A stretch of DNA of 64,000 nucleotides from Plectosphaerella cucumerina (taxonomy: Eukaryota > Ascomycota > Sordariomycetes > Glomerellales > Plectosphaerellaceae), in assembly GCA_020746995.1 (NCBI GenBank), contig JAGPXD010000002.1, forward strand, positions 4,774,001 to 4,838,000, in the 5' to 3' direction. Positions 21,232 through 33,451 of this stretch are shown in pieces (within the stretch, counting starts at the first letter, position 1; the number at the start of each line of letters is the position of its first letter). The position numbers were made by a program, and so were the translations under genes. Under the pieces are notes generated by a model that was not told where the DNA came from, did not search any database, and saw only the letters and a program-made list of their open reading frames with translations.

Positions 21232-23937
21232 CTTGACGGCGATGGGTGGTGCCGGGGGATGAAGAGAGAAGTCGGACGGCGGACGGGAGAGCAAGGTCAC
21301 ACGGGACACAGCGTCGGGAGAGCCAGACGATCCGGGTCGAGGAGCAGTAATGGTTCGCAGGTGCGAGCTGCAAACGACGCAAGAGGAGGACGACGGGTCG
21401 GGATCGTGACACGAGGTCGGAAGGGAGAGTGTTGTGGTAGGGCGACGTGCAGGAATGAAGGAGCCGTCGGAGATGGCTTGGCGGAGGCCCGCAAGCGACT
21501 TTCGTCGAAAATCGGGCGCTGCGGGTCGAGCTGAGGAACGAACGGTGGCCGAAGTCGAGGAGCGATCGTGAAGAGGCGACGATGGATGGCGTAAGGGTGA
21601 TTTCGAGCTGGTGTGTCGTGTCGTGGGTTTCGGGGTCGAAGTCGCCGGGGGGAGGAGGATGACGGGAGCGGGTTTGTCTGGACGAAAGGGGGGACTTTTG
21701 GGCGATTTTCGCGTAACCGTCGGGCGGGTGTGCTCGCTGTAGGTACAGGTACGGCACAATACGGTACGATGGAACGTTGATCAGGTGCACCGACGACAGG
21801 GGTCTGACGGGATGGGAGGTATTCTTAGGCTCAGCGAGCGACGCTGGTTCGATGTCTGCGAGGAGGCGAGTATTCGATTAAAACGAGCGACTATCTTGAC
21901 GTCGAAGAGAGTATTCGGCTGTCGGGTCGGGCGATCGGTGGATTGACTGGACCTTGAAGCACGCGGAGAGGAGAGGGGAGCGGACGGACTCTGAAGATGG
22001 AAGTGTGTGAGAGCGCGGAGGATGTGGATGGAGGTGGATCGAGGGGAATGAGAGCGCCAAGGGGCCCGAGTCAGCCATGCATTGGCAGTTGGGTGCGAGC
22101 AGGAAATGACAGTGAGCAGTTGGCAGCAGGTAGGTACATGCCTTGGCCCTGCCGTCTTCAGGTTGGAGCAGGTACCTGGCCTCGGGCGGGAATGCCAGCG
22201 AGCCGGGCCCAGCAAAGAGAGGGCGGGGACAGGATGGGGAGAGGGGGCAAGGGGGGGCAGGGATGGTGGCTGAGCATTTGCCATTGCGAGCAAGGCCAGC
22301 CCAGCGCCTCCCGGATGCCGCCGTCGTATTGCTCCAAGCTGCTAGTGTGGAAGGAGTCACGGAGGTCGGGGCCAATACAGGCCCGGGCAGGCGCGACTGC
22401 CAAAAGGACCATCGGACTGGACAGCAGCGGCCGGGTACATTAGCTCGATACGAGAATCCGCCCCAAATGCAAGAAATGCAAGGTACCGACCAACCCCCGA
22501 TATCCCCGCTGACATTTCTTCGATTCGTCCCATTGCCTCACATCATCCATCCATAATCCCCGACCGCGACGGGCGGGATGCCCACGGTCGAAACTCGATT
22601 TGCCAGCTTCCCAGAAACTCTATTTTCAACCTTGTTTCTTTAGCCTTGCGCTGTGTCGCGGCCGACCACCGATCCAGCAGCTTCGGTTCGTGCCTTTGGT
22701 ACCTCCGTCCTGTCCGTTTGGCTGCATGACAACCGGCTATTTCCCCCCTCCCGTCCGTCTAATTGTGCAACATGACTGCTTTGTCCGGGCCCTGACCACT
22801 GGGTGGGAATGGTTCCAGAGCTGAGACGCTGCCGTCTCTGATGTTCTCCAGCCAGCCAGTCTATCAACAAATAAATGGTTGCTCATGTCTATTCACGTCT
22901 TGACATCGGCATCTCGCGTCCAGCCGTTTCGGATGTTGCTGTTTCGTTGGTTGCGAGTGTAACCCAGCCTCCAGCTGGCCCTCATGATGCATGACGACAC
23001 CCCCTTTGTCCGAGGTGCTATTTGTTGCTCACGCGGTCAGCTGCGACCAGATACTAGCACCCCAGCCTGTAGGTAAACAGTAACCGTCCGTTGCCATATC
23101 CAACCTCCCTCTTCTGTCTCTGCTGACTCCGCCTCAAGTACAGTGCCTACAGAATCCCCAGACAACCCCTCAATGGAAGATGGTCGTTCCCGTCGTCCCG
23201 CCGTGGAGTCAGTCTACACTCTACCGCCACGGTCCGCCAGCTCCAGCCTCCCGCTCTCCTGGCCCGCCGCGCACGTGCGTCCTTGGCTGATGCGTCCATC
23301 CGATCAAGCCAGCCAAGGCGCCGCCCACGATCGCCCCGACGCCCAACTGAGCGTTTTTGGCTTGGGAGGCTGCCAGCTGTAGAAGCATCCAGGCCAGTCG
23401 AGATTCCATCCCCTCGTATCGTCGACTCTTCGCATCTTCATTGCCCTCGGATACCTCAGCTCAAATGGCAGTTCGTGGGGATGGATCGATATTGTAAGCA
23501 CATGAAAAGATTTCATCGTCTCGGGCCCGCCGGCTGGAGATTACGCTCCCCGTTGGACCTGCGTGGGCGCCGACGCCACACTTTCGAACCCCTGCCGCAT
23601 TGCCGACACGTTAACCATGATCCTTGACAGGGAAGTCTCTCTGACACCTCTTCAAGTACAGTCTCAACCCCTGAGAAGCGGCACTGTACTCGCACTTTTT
23701 GAAGCCATCATGGCAAGACCTTATCTTGGGCGAACACAAACACCATGACGATCGACACCTTGCCCTCAGAAGAAAACCTTGATTGAGTACACCGCGTACC
23801 TTACTTGGACCGCACTACTGTAGCACATCCTCGGAGGACCTCAAAACAGTCGGTCACACAGCTCGCCGTCCTCGACATCTCTGTCCCATCCTATTCCACC
23901 CAGAATCCCGGCGCCGCCTCGACCTCCCCCGGCCCGC
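21232..23937. other. Intergenic, CFEM gene / small protein gene
   Basis: About 2.7 kb with no gene I can support on either strand. The left part (21.3-22.4 kb) is G/A-rich on the plus strand, that is pyrimidine-rich in the direction of the CFEM transcript, consistent with its promoter and leader. Confidence 0.5.
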
Positions 23938-24268
23938 TCACTTGCCGTGCTTCTTGTGACCCTTGTGTCCTTTCGAGTGGCGCGAAGCTGCCTCCATCTC
24001 AGGCACTTCGGCGATGATGTTGTACGGGCTTTGCGACGCCGACTCGTTGTACCAGCGCGCCAGCGGGTCCGACATGCCATCCGACCTCGATGAGCTCTGC
24101 CGATGTTCCGTGCCAGATGAAGAAGAACCGGTCGATGGGTCCGATCCCTTCTTGGCCGTCATGCCTACTCAATGTCAGCCGGGCTCGCTCACCCTATCCG
24201 CGTCATGCCGACTTACTGGTCTTGGACTTGGAGTGCACCTTTGTGCTGGAGGATGCCTGCTTGGCCAT
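23938..24268 (-). CDS. Small hydrophilic protein with His/Lys-rich C-terminus
   Basis: Two exons, 24217-24268 and 23938-24164 (intron GTAAGT...GAGTAG), give 92 aa. The product is Ser/Lys-rich (begins MAKQASSSTKVHSKSK), has a more ordered centre with DPLARWYNESASQSPYNIIAEVPE, and ends in repeated His/Lys steps HSKGHKGHKKHGK. There is no signal peptide, membrane segment or known domain. Support for a real gene: consensus splice sites, a frame that closes exactly, and a strong TATAAAAG element about 145 bp upstream of the ATG. The function is unknown. The basic tail could bind nucleic acid or metal, but that is speculation. Confidence 0.6.
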
Positions 24269-24411
24269 TTTGAGAAGAGCTTGAAGCTGGGTGTGTGTGA
24301 TGATGTTGCGTTGGTTTATGAGCTGGCTCAAGGTTTGAGTATGAATGTGAATGTGAGTAAACTGTTGCTGATGATGAATCCAGACAGACAATCCACGCCG
24401 GCAGCAAGCCC

Positions 24412-24418
24412 TTTTATA
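24412..24418 (-). promoter_or_regulatory. TATA box of the small-protein gene
   Basis: Reads GGATATAAAAGGGC on the minus strand, 144-150 bp upstream of the ATG at 24268. Confidence 0.6.
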
Positions 24419-26792
24419 TCCATCTCGTCACCGCCGACGAGAATAGAAGGATACTCATATCCTCGCCTGTCAACTGCATGTCTCAGACTGCTTCCTGACA
24501 GCTGCCTTCCACGCCCGAAGCCCTTCCATCCATCTTCCACCATCAACCTCCCGCGGGAAATACACCGTTCAGTCTTCGGCGAGAACAGCTAGGCACGGCG
24601 CTTCCCAGAACTGGTGTCTCAGAACTCGCGCAGGACACGGCGGCTTGATCCAGCAACTCCCCCGAGGAGTATTCCCTCCGTCCCTCCGGTGTCGCCGCCT
24701 GTCCCACCGCCAACTGCCCCTGCCATACGGCACGTTCCGAGTGCCGAGGCAGCCCGCCATGTGGCATCGTCCACGTTGCGTCGTCCCTGAGGCCGTTCCT
24801 GGCGCGCGCCGAGGAGGCGCAGGGAGCTTCCCTTCAGCCTTTCATGGGGCGCCGAGGTCGAGAAGAAAACGTCGGCCCATGGCGGCGTGGCCTGAGAAGA
24901 ACACGCTCGTGAGTCTGAGACACTGGATACAACCTTTCCTCGCATTCGTCCGGCACGACTTGTTTCCTTCAGAGTGGAGCGTTTCAATGGTTGGCTAGAT
25001 GACGAAAGGAAGATCAACGGATCGTCGCCCGGTGACCGTTGTTGATACATACGGTTTACACGACCTGGGGCCAAGGAGCTTCCGCCGAATTGCACCGCAG
25101 AGCGTTCCTATGCAGCTCCGACGAATCAGCAAAGCCGTCGCCCTCGGCCAGTCCCACGCAAGCAGGCTCTCTCTGACAACGACGTTCCTGGACCCTGCCT
25201 CGTGATCATGTGCTGGCCATTGCCAGGGGCCAGGTGCCAGCCGTCTGATTCGCCCGTGCCGTGCTGGCAGGGCCGCCTCCTTTGCTCCTGTGTGCGACGA
25301 GTGTCTTGGGTGACATGAGCTGGCCGGCCCCTAGTTCGACCCGAACTGCCCTGCACATGCAGCCTCGGGAGTTTGGGCCCGTCGCCTTGCGCGGGTGCCT
25401 GCGAGGCAAGGCGCTGGTCCCCTTTCACAGCAATGAGCATGTTTAAGGGGCGTCTGTCCGCGATATCTCGCCTTTCTGCATGACGGGTCGCTGCAGAAAT
25501 ATCGACTGACAGCCAGCCCCTACGGCCGGACATACGCTCCCTCATATGCGCGTGACGTACCACCTGCCCCGATGAGCACCTGTTATCGTCCGCGGCTGGG
25601 GGACGAGTGTCTGAGTTTGAACGCCTCCTTATTGGGCCTCGTACGGCGTGCTCGCGCTGGCGCCCTATTATTGATCAGCCCCAGGGTCCCCCCGTCACAG
25701 AGGAGACTGCGTGGCAGCCCCCCTTTTGATGTGCCTGGATGTTCACTGCGCTTTGTGGAAACCCGTGGGGGCGTGCGTCCAGTATAGAAAGGGGTGAAGA
25801 CGACTCGGCCCGGTTATGGCACATGCGTGGGAGTTATGACGTCTACCTATCCTCTTGCTGTGTGACGGTGGTGATCCTCGGCAAATTCCCACGTGAACGA
25901 GGGAAGCACTCCTAGGGAGGATCTTTTCGAAACGCAGATCCTAGAATGCTGGGGGATGAGTGCTTGGGGACCGGCTGGAGGAGCCAAGCGGAACGAGTTC
26001 CTGCCCTTTCCCCCCAACCTTGACACCCACAATGAGGACCGAAATCAGCCGCATATAGAATCGTCGATGAACTCGCCATGGCTTTTGTTCATTGCCGAAT
26101 GCGACGCCAATTTCACCGCCACATGGATGATCCACGTGCCACGGCCCGTCCCTCGTGTCATCCAGGTGGGCAGCTGTCAGGCCACGTTGAGCGCCACGGA
26201 AGGAGAGAGTTTGATCGATCGTTCAGGTCTGGCTCTATGGATTCAAAAGTCCAGGGCTACTGTTTTGGGCGGCATTGTCGAGAGTGGTCCAGGGCAACAT
26301 CAGGCGAGAAGGCTCCTTTCAGTGTGAGACCTCGGCTCCTCGTGGCATCTGAGACGCTCAAGGTTCTTCTCGAGCCGTTATGGATACCCATGCAGCGGCT
26401 TCGGATCTTTCCGTCGCTTCTCTTCCAGAAAGGGCACGTCGAGACGGATCTAGACTCGTTGCCTGCTTCTTGCCGGGCTTGCCATGCGCGAGGTCTCATG
26501 ACCAGACGGCATGGTTTTCACTATGAAGCATGGGACCAACGTGGCCTACTATCCGCCGTGGAACTTTGGCTGAAGGCGTCTCCGAGGCGTGAAGAGAGGG
26601 GCCAGGCCATGGCCAAATGAGAGAGGAGAGATGGGTGTCATGAAGTCACGCTTTGGTCGTGGAGGAGGCCATACGGAAGTCCAAGAAGTCCATCTACACC
26701 GGTGATAGGTGTGTTATCCATGATCCTACTGCAGACTAAACTCCTTGACATGAGATACCCGCAACCCAAGGGCACCTCTGCAATCCATTGAC
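24419..26792. other. Intergenic, small-protein gene / alcohol dehydrogenase
   Basis: About 2.4 kb. Open frames up to 180 codons occur (for example 25893-26327 and 26078-26620 on plus) but they show no domain, signal or family pattern, so I do not call genes here. Confidence 0.45.
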
Positions 26793-27972
26793 CTATGTGG
26801 CAAGAGGCTTATCCGCAATGCGAATCACAATCTTTCCAGTTTGCTTCTGAAGTTAGCTACCATCCCTAGTGCTTCAAGCAGGGCAGGTCTTACCTTGCTC
26901 AGCTGAGGTGCGATTCCCGGCAGGTCCTCAAACGACTTGAGCACCACCTGTGGCCTGACGGCCCCCCTTTCAAGAAAATCAATGGCTTCCAGTATGTCTT
27001 GCTGCGTGCCGACCGCCGAACCAACAATCTTGATACCCGTATCAATGAGCAGAAGCGGGTGGAAAGACAGCACCTGGTCTGGCGGCGGGATGCCTACGCA
27101 GACGAGCGTCCCAAAGGGAGCCACGATGCTAAGGGCAGCATTGTAGGCGCGGCCAGACGTCGCACACGCGAGCACGACGTTGGCTCCCTTCTGGCCCGTC
27201 ACTTTCAGGACACTCTCCCGCAGGTCCGGCGTCTCAGCGGCGTCGATGAAGTGGTCCGCGCCCGAGGCGAGGCAATACTCTCTCTTTGCGTCGCCGACGT
27301 CAAGAGCGACAACGCGGAACCCCATGGCCTTGGCATACTGCACCGCCAGACCCCCGACGCCGCCCCCCGCGCCCGAGATGGCGACCCACTGTCCGCCGAC
27401 GCCGCCGCTGTTCTTCAGCGCAGAGTAGGCGGTGACGCCGCCGCAGAGGATGGGGGCGATGTGCTCATCAGGCGCGGCGACATGGTCCGGGATGCGGAGG
27501 AGGTACCGCGACGGGACGAGGGCGTACTCGGCGAATGTGCCGTCGATTTTGCGACCTGAGTTGAGCTGCTCGCGGCATCGAGTCTCGCCGGCGGGATGGA
27601 GGCAGAAGGCGCAGACGCCGCAGATGTCGCGTAGCCAGGCGATGCCGACGCGGTCGCCGATGCGGACGCGGGAGTCGGGCACGCTGGAGCCGAGCTGGAC
27701 GACGTAGCCGACGCCCTCGTGGCCGAGGATGTCCTGCGTGGGGCCGATCTCGCCGGAGGCCAGGGCGATGTCTGTCCCGCAGACGCCGGTGACGGTGAGC
27801 TTTACCAGGACGTCGAGGGGGCCTGGGACGGGACGGGGGACGTCCTCGATGTTGAAGGAGAAGCCGCCGTCGGCACGCTTGGGATGGTGAGCTGAGCGTG
27901 AAGCAATGGGGGCAGTCGATGATGGCTCACCTTGACGACGGCAGCTTTCATGGATGATGAAGCGGAAGCCAT
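26793..27972 (-). CDS. Zinc-dependent alcohol dehydrogenase (MDR family)
   Basis: Exons 27931-27972, 26894-27877 and 26793-26846 give 359 aa, normal for this family. Motifs: GVCGTD with catalytic-zinc Cys47, GHEGVG with His67-Glu68, structural-zinc cysteines C100, C103, C106 and C115 (last spacing one residue longer than usual), ILCGGVTAY, and the nucleotide-binding GAGGGVGGLAVQYAK followed by ALDVGD, where Asp suggests NAD(H) preference. The last exon supplies GKIVIRIADKP, the final strand of the fold; without splicing the frame ends in non-family sequence, which supports the intron. Family knowledge: reversible oxidation of primary or secondary alcohols in the cytosol. The exact substrate cannot be read from sequence. 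The start at 27972 (MASASSSMKAAVVK) is typical; a further in-frame ATG lies at 27951. Confidence 0.93.
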
Positions 27973-29187
27973 AGTTGCTGAGTAGTGATGATGCTGTTGT
28001 GAGCTGGATCTCAAGACCTGAAGTCTCGAGGCTTATCTATCCTACCCCGCCAATATAGGCAGCTCCAGACAGGCCGATCCCAGTCCCCCGCATGTTGAGA
28101 CATTCCATGTCCAGGTCGTTTTAAACCACCGCCCGAGCGAGGCTGACACAGGGACCCTAGAGCCATGACTCCGTGGGGTTTAGTGGATGCGGGGTGCTGG
28201 AGAAACCGCCCGTCTCCAGGGGCCCCGGGCCATGTTCAACTGCCGAAGCTCCTCGCCGGGAGCACGTTCAGGGGGTTGGAACGAAGATAAACTGCCGAGC
28301 TAGTGCCAGGTTCCGCCCGAGCACCTGGAGTTGTCGGCCCCGGGATGCAGCTTAAGCCGCCGAGGTTGAGAGAGCTAAGGTTGACCGGCCGATGCCGAGG
28401 AGTGTGTGTATCCTTGCCTGAGTCTCGATTTGACCACAAACTGCTGCTGGTCGACTGTCCAGGCTGAGTCGTTTTCCTCCGGTTGCTATTTCAACAGAGC
28501 TCGCCTGCCTCGAGACTTCTGGTCTACTGGTGTCTCAATCCGACCTGGGTGCCCGATGGGTGTGAACGATCGCTACTTTGAAGATGCTCGACGCAACGAT
28601 TGCGCCGCAACTACGAAAAGATGCCCAAGATGCCATTCAATTTTGATGGCATCCATGGACATTTCAGTCGTACGAGATCTCTATCCTTGAGTTGACCGTT
28701 ATGACTGGCATCCGTCTCCTAGGTCCATGCCCAAGTCGCGCAGCAAGCAGGTCCTCGAAGTCGTTTGACCTTTGTCGAGAGAGATGTCGAAAGAGACGGC
28801 AAATCAGAACAACGCCCTTCAGTCGCATCAATCAGTCCTCATGCCCGTAAACTTGAACCTGAGACTGCAATGTAAGCAGCGACGGAGTTGAGCAGCGGAC
28901 TTTGGACCCGGACCGGACACTTCGGAGCTCGGATGCTATCTCGCCTTATCGGGACAGTTGCCTAGCGAGGATGAATAATACACTCCGACTGATCATGGAA
29001 TCATCGATGCTCAATGAACTTGATTCTTTCCAGCCACCTGAAGCAATCATCTCGACTTGATATCTTCCTGGATCATCTCGAAAACGAAAGCCAGTGCCGT
29101 TGCACCAATCCGACAGAGCCTACAGGTGCTACTTTAGCAGCATCCACTGTACTGCTTCCCCCGCGCATCGCACCACAGCACCCCTGA
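27973..29187. other. Divergent intergenic region, ADH / cyclotransferase-like gene
   Basis: About 1.2 kb with no supported gene. A TATATTGG-type element on the minus strand lies near 28050, about 80 bp upstream of the ADH start (weak). Confidence 0.45.
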
Positions 29188-30387
29188 ATGGCGTCAACAC
29201 CAGCGCCGGCCGACCGGGCACCAGCCAGCATCATGTCGTGCAAGCTGATGAACGCCTGTCGCGACGTTTCCGAGTCTTCGGAGCCACAGAAACCATATCC
29301 CCCGATGTCGTCGATACCGCGGACGCCCGACGCCCGCCTGCGCGCGCCGCCGACCACGCCGACCTCAGTGCTCTATCTCGCCTACGGCTCCAACCTCTGC
29401 GCAGAGACCCTCCTCGGCGTCCGCCAGATCCGCCCCATCTCGCGCATCACCGTGTCCGCTCCGACCCTCGACCTCGTCTTCGACCTGCCTGGCATTCCCT
29501 ATCTGGAGCCGTGCTTCGCCAACAGTGCCGTCCGCAAGGAGATCCCCAAGCTGCCCGACCCAACGAACCCGCCGAAGATCCCGCCCTTCGATCCCCCGAC
29601 CCCGAGCGATAAGAACCCCAGCCTTCCAATCGGCGAGGATGGCACGCGGTGGACAAAGGGCCTCATCGGGGTGGTCTACGAGGTGACACCCGAAGACTAC
29701 GACACAATCTTGGCGACGGAAGGCAATGGTGCCAGCTACAAGGACATCCTCGTCCCTTGCTTCGCCATCCCGCCACGGATGTCGGTCCCGGAGAAACCAC
29801 CCATCGAGCTGCCCAAGCCTTTCTTCGCACACACGCTGTTCGCTCCGTCCATTCCCGACGAGCTCCCCGGCGATCCCGATAAGCCAAAAGACCCAAAGGA
29901 CCTAGAGGAGCCGCCCAAGGACGATGCGAGAAAGTGGTATTGGCGGTTCCTGAAGCACCCCTACCGGGCACCCGGCTACGCTCAGCCTTCTCCGCGATAC
30001 CTGACCCTCATCCGCAACGGTGCCAAGGAGAACGAGCTGCCGGACGACTACCAAGCCTACCTCGCCACCCTCCAGCCGTACACCATCACCTCCTGGCGCC
30101 AGAGCATCGGCCGTCTCCTCTTCCTGGTGCCCTTCCTCATCGCTGTCTTCATCGCCCAGACCTTCTCCGGCGGGGCCAGGTCTAAGAAGATCCCCGCCTG
30201 GGTCACCATCGCCGTCTCCGTCTTCTTCAATCTGGTGTGGATGGGCTATGATGCCGTGCTGAAGCCGTTGCTGGGGGATGGCGAGCATACGCAGAAGGAC
30301 GACAAGGACGAGCGGAAGGGGTGGCTCGGGCAGCGCTGTACTGATGAGGAGAAGAGAAGTCTGCTGGCGCAGGATGATGAGATATGA
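29188..30387 (+). CDS. Gamma-glutamylcyclotransferase-like protein with membrane tail
   Basis: Single exon, 399 aa. The GGCT fold is marked by VLYLAYGSNLC (about 61-71, the substrate-binding YGSN loop), RITVSAPTLDLVFD, GLIGVVYEVTPEDYDTI and ATEGNGASY, whose Glu178 matches the catalytic glutamate position. A Pro-rich insert (about 119-148) sits inside the domain and another (about 225-246) follows it. Residues 308-325 and 337-353 are hydrophobic helices, followed by a charged tail, so the protein is probably anchored in an internal membrane with the enzyme facing the cytosol. Related fungal proteins include GliK-type cyclotransferases of gliotoxin pathways and glutathione-related enzymes. No biosynthetic cluster partners are nearby, so a general gamma-glutamyl role is more likely. 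Alternative in-frame ATGs lie at 29233 and 29305. Confidence 0.78.
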   Translation: MASTPAPADRAPASIMSCKLMNACRDVSESSEPQKPYPPMSSIPRTPDARLRAPPTTPTSVLYLAYGSNLCAETLLGVRQIRPISRITVSAPTLDLVFDLPGIPYLEPCFANSAVRKEIPKLPDPTNPPKIPPFDPPTPSDKNPSLPIGEDGTRWTKGLIGVVYEVTPEDYDTILATEGNGASYKDILVPCFAIPPRMSVPEKPPIELPKPFFAHTLFAPSIPDELPGDPDKPKDPKDLEEPPKDDARKWYWRFLKHPYRAPGYAQPSPRYLTLIRNGAKENELPDDYQAYLATLQPYTITSWRQSIGRLLFLVPFLIAVFIAQTFSGGARSKKIPAWVTIAVSVFFNLVWMGYDAVLKPLLGDGEHTQKDDKDERKGWLGQRCTDEEKRSLLAQDDEI

Positions 30388-32336
30388 TGGCATGAGCATG
30401 CGTTTTCTTTTGGGTTGTGGTCCACCGAGCAGGCAACGAGACTCACAGTTCCTTCACTCCTAGTTGAGATACCTACAGACTGACAAGAATGACTGCGAAT
30501 CCAGATATTTAATCCTCCGTTCTATCTTGGCGCAATAGGTCGTTTGTACCTATCCACCAACATGTTCATAGCTGAAGTCATGATGGCTCGTGCCAGCAGA
30601 GACCTTGCGAAAAAGCCACGATCGGGAAATATAAACTGCTGTCGGCAAGGTCTGATGTTCACAGGGAACCATCTGCAATAAGGTATCACCGGGAATAGGT
30701 CCAAGCATCAAAACATGGGCCAGGAGGCGCATTCAAAGTTTCTCCCGGGCCTCGTTCCGAGGCGTTGCCAAGAAGCTCTCGGAGTCGTCCGAGCATCCAA
30801 GTTCCCAAAACGGGCGATGAGTGGTCCGTGCATAGGCCTAGACCTCGAGACAGCGGGCGCTGCCACAAGCTTTACGTGACGTAACCGTTGTCCTCCCCGG
30901 ATTTCGGTTTCTCCTCCCACAATCACATCACATGCAGCCCGTACCCAGGCACCTTCCTGCCTATCCATCTTTTCGCGGGCTTGCGGCTGCAACATGACAT
31001 CGAAGGCCAGCAAATATCCCACAGAACCCAGTTCTCGTCCGTACTGCTGCTATTGTTCAGTTCTGATCTCCTACCAACTCACACGAACAAACTCACCGCG
31101 CATCAATTCGATTGCATTATTTCGACCACCGCAATCCTTCCCCCACCTGACAGCCCAGCATGACCTGGACCGAGAATGACGGCAGACCGCTGAGGTACGT
31201 ACCCTCGTACCTTTTTCTTTGCCAACGAAGAGGCACCAGCCACCATTGCCGCGCCATCGCGCATGCGCCCCGGGGGACCCTCCTCCGGCCCCAGCAGGCC
31301 GAGCGAGCGAGCCTGGGTCGAGCTGAGCCCCGCCGCCTCTGTTCGCGTCAACACATTGTGCGGCGGCGGCAGGCAGCATGGAGCATGGAGCACAGAACAT
31401 TGAACGCATCAGCACTACGGGATACCGCCGCCGAAGTCGTCGGCGAGTCAAGGACCCTCAAGCTCGCGGCCATCCGAAATCCAGCTCCTCAACACCTCAC
31501 GGTCCGAGTCACGGCAGGACAGACAGGCTTCAAGTTCCCGCCTCCCGCAGCCCCCTGTCACTCGCATGCCCCAAGTGGGAGCAGCCGTCGTCATCGGCGC
31601 AGCCGGCAGGGCGAACGACGGGCTTGCAGTGCAATGGCAGGCCTCCACCGCATCCGTCCGGCGAGTCACCGTCACTCATCAGTGACCGCGCGCCCTAGAC
31701 TGGGGACGCCGGGGAGCCACTTGGAGGGCTGAGGGCAGTGGAGGTCCCATCTTGAACCGGGGCGACAGGAGGCCCTTTTTCCCCGCTGCAGAGTGCAGAC
31801 CACACCCCCGGCCGGCAAGGTTCACGTCCCCAATCCCAGCCCGAACAACGGGAATTCATCAGTCCTGCCCCGCCTGCAGACAGAAAACCCCATCGTCGTT
31901 TTTCTGCACTGAGCCGCCGTCCCCTCTCCCCATTTGATCCCGCCCCCCCGCCAGTCCCTGCATCTTTTTACCCAAAACTCCAACGACGCCCAGTCCCTCC
32001 AAGACCGAGATCGACAGAGACAGAGTCACATCTTTCAGACAGCCTTGTACCATCTACTACACACATCTACTTCTCCTTCTGTTTAGCTGCTCTTTTTGGA
32101 TACACTTCGCCCGCTTCAGCTGTTTTCTTTACAACGACCACACGACAGACCACCATCTAACCTCGTCCTCCTCGCTCTCCAGCGGCGGCAACCGTTTCCG
32201 CGACTTCGCAGATCTCGCCCTACACCCCTCGCGAAAGAGTCACAGCACCACTCGTCACTCGAGCGCCTCCAGCGCCGACTCGGCTGCGTCCGCCCCTCCG
32301 CCGTACAGCTCCTCGGGTCCCGAGTCGCGACTCAGC
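30388..32336. other. Intergenic, cyclotransferase-like gene / DEN1
   Basis: About 1.95 kb, no supported gene. The last 350 bp (from about 31950) are C/T-rich and form the likely leader of the deneddylase gene; that frame is open upstream of 32337 but contains no earlier in-frame ATG. Confidence 0.5.
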
Positions 32337-33451
32337 ATGCCCTTCAGGAAGATGGCCCGCCATCTGGGCGACTCGGTACGCCCACGCTCTGGAAGCCTCG
32401 CTTGTGCGCCGGCGCTGACATGTCCCTCCCAAGCTCAAACCAAGCTCCGTCGTCCTGTCATGTAAGTCCTCCCGTCGCCCCATTCCCTGCGCTTCCGGCT
32501 TCTGACGTCTTGCGCTCCAGATCACGACATCACCCGTACGTTCCGGCAAAATAACCTCATTTTCCCTACTGGGACTTTCTCTGAACTCTCCCAGTCTTTG
32601 CCGAAGATGTCAAGGCTCTCCGGAACGATTGGTTGACAGATAATGTACGCCGTGCCTTTCCCCCCTCCTTGTCGGCTCCATCGCTAACCTCGCTTCGACA
32701 GAACATCGCCTTCTGGGAAGAGTACGCCCCTCTCCGACCTGCCCCTTCCCACATCCCCTCCTCTGACACCCATGCCTAGATACCTCGAGCGCGAGATCCT
32801 CGTCAAGTACCCCCAGGCCCGCATCATCCTCCTTCGCCCCTCCATCACCTTCCTCCTCATGCGCGAGCCCGACACCCGCCAGATCCGCTCTGCCCTCCCC
32901 GACTTCTCAAAGGTTACCCACGTCTTCCTCCCCATCAACGACTGCCACAACGTCAGTGAGGCCGAGGGCGGCTCCCACTGGTCCCTCCTCCTTGTCTCCG
33001 CCATCGACGGCGTCGCTTTCCACTACGACTCCCTCAACAGCTCAAACTACACCGACGCCCGTCTCGCCGCGCGCAAGATGTCCGAGATCCTCGGCCGCGG
33101 GCCCCTTCGCTTCCTCAACCTCGAGGACTCGCCCCAACAGGAGAATGGCAGCGACTGCGGCGTCTTCGTCTGCATCCTGATGCGCCACCTTCTCGTCAAC
33201 CGCCTGCTCGCCGCGAACGCCCGTGAAAAGGTCAGCATGAGCATGGCCAACAAGCTCATCGATGCCGACGGCGGCCGAAAGGAGATGCTTAAGATCATTG
33301 AGAGCCTGCGTAAGGAAGGCGTCCGAAGGAGATCGTGCGTACTCCCCGTTGTGACTTTGCAGAAGCCGCCCTGCCCCGCCCCTCCAGCTACTGACACACC
33401 TCTAGGAGAAGCGCCTCGCCATTCACCAAGGACCCGCCCAGAATCGAGTAG
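32337..33451 (+). CDS. den1: DEN1/SENP8-type deneddylase (ULP1-like C48 peptidase)
   Basis: Seven exons (32337-32375, 32434-32461, 32521-32535, 32595-32644, 32702-32721, 32780-33334, 33406-33451) give 250 aa, including very short internal exons of 15, 20 and 28 nt. The spliced start contains LKPSSVVLSYHDITLFAEDV and LRNDWLTDNNIAFWEEYL, the SENP8-type beginning. The catalytic triad is visible: His117 in GGSHWSLLL, Asp134 in YDSLNSSNY, Cys177 in ENGSDCGVFVC, with the oxyanion Gln at about 170-171. Family knowledge: these cysteine peptidases mature or remove NEDD8 from cullins and other substrates; fungal DenA/Den1 acts in development together with the COP9 signalosome. All six introns have GTAAGT, GTACG, GTGCGT or similar donors and close in frame. 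Confidence 0.9.

Noticed and set aside
21176..21790. Upstream frames that could extend the CFEM gene N-terminus
   Set aside because: Arg/Ser/Pro-rich without a hydrophobic leader; probably 5' UTR.
25893..26620. Overlapping plus-strand frames of 144 and 180 codons
   Set aside because: No signal peptide, domain, splice support or plausible composition; likely chance frames.
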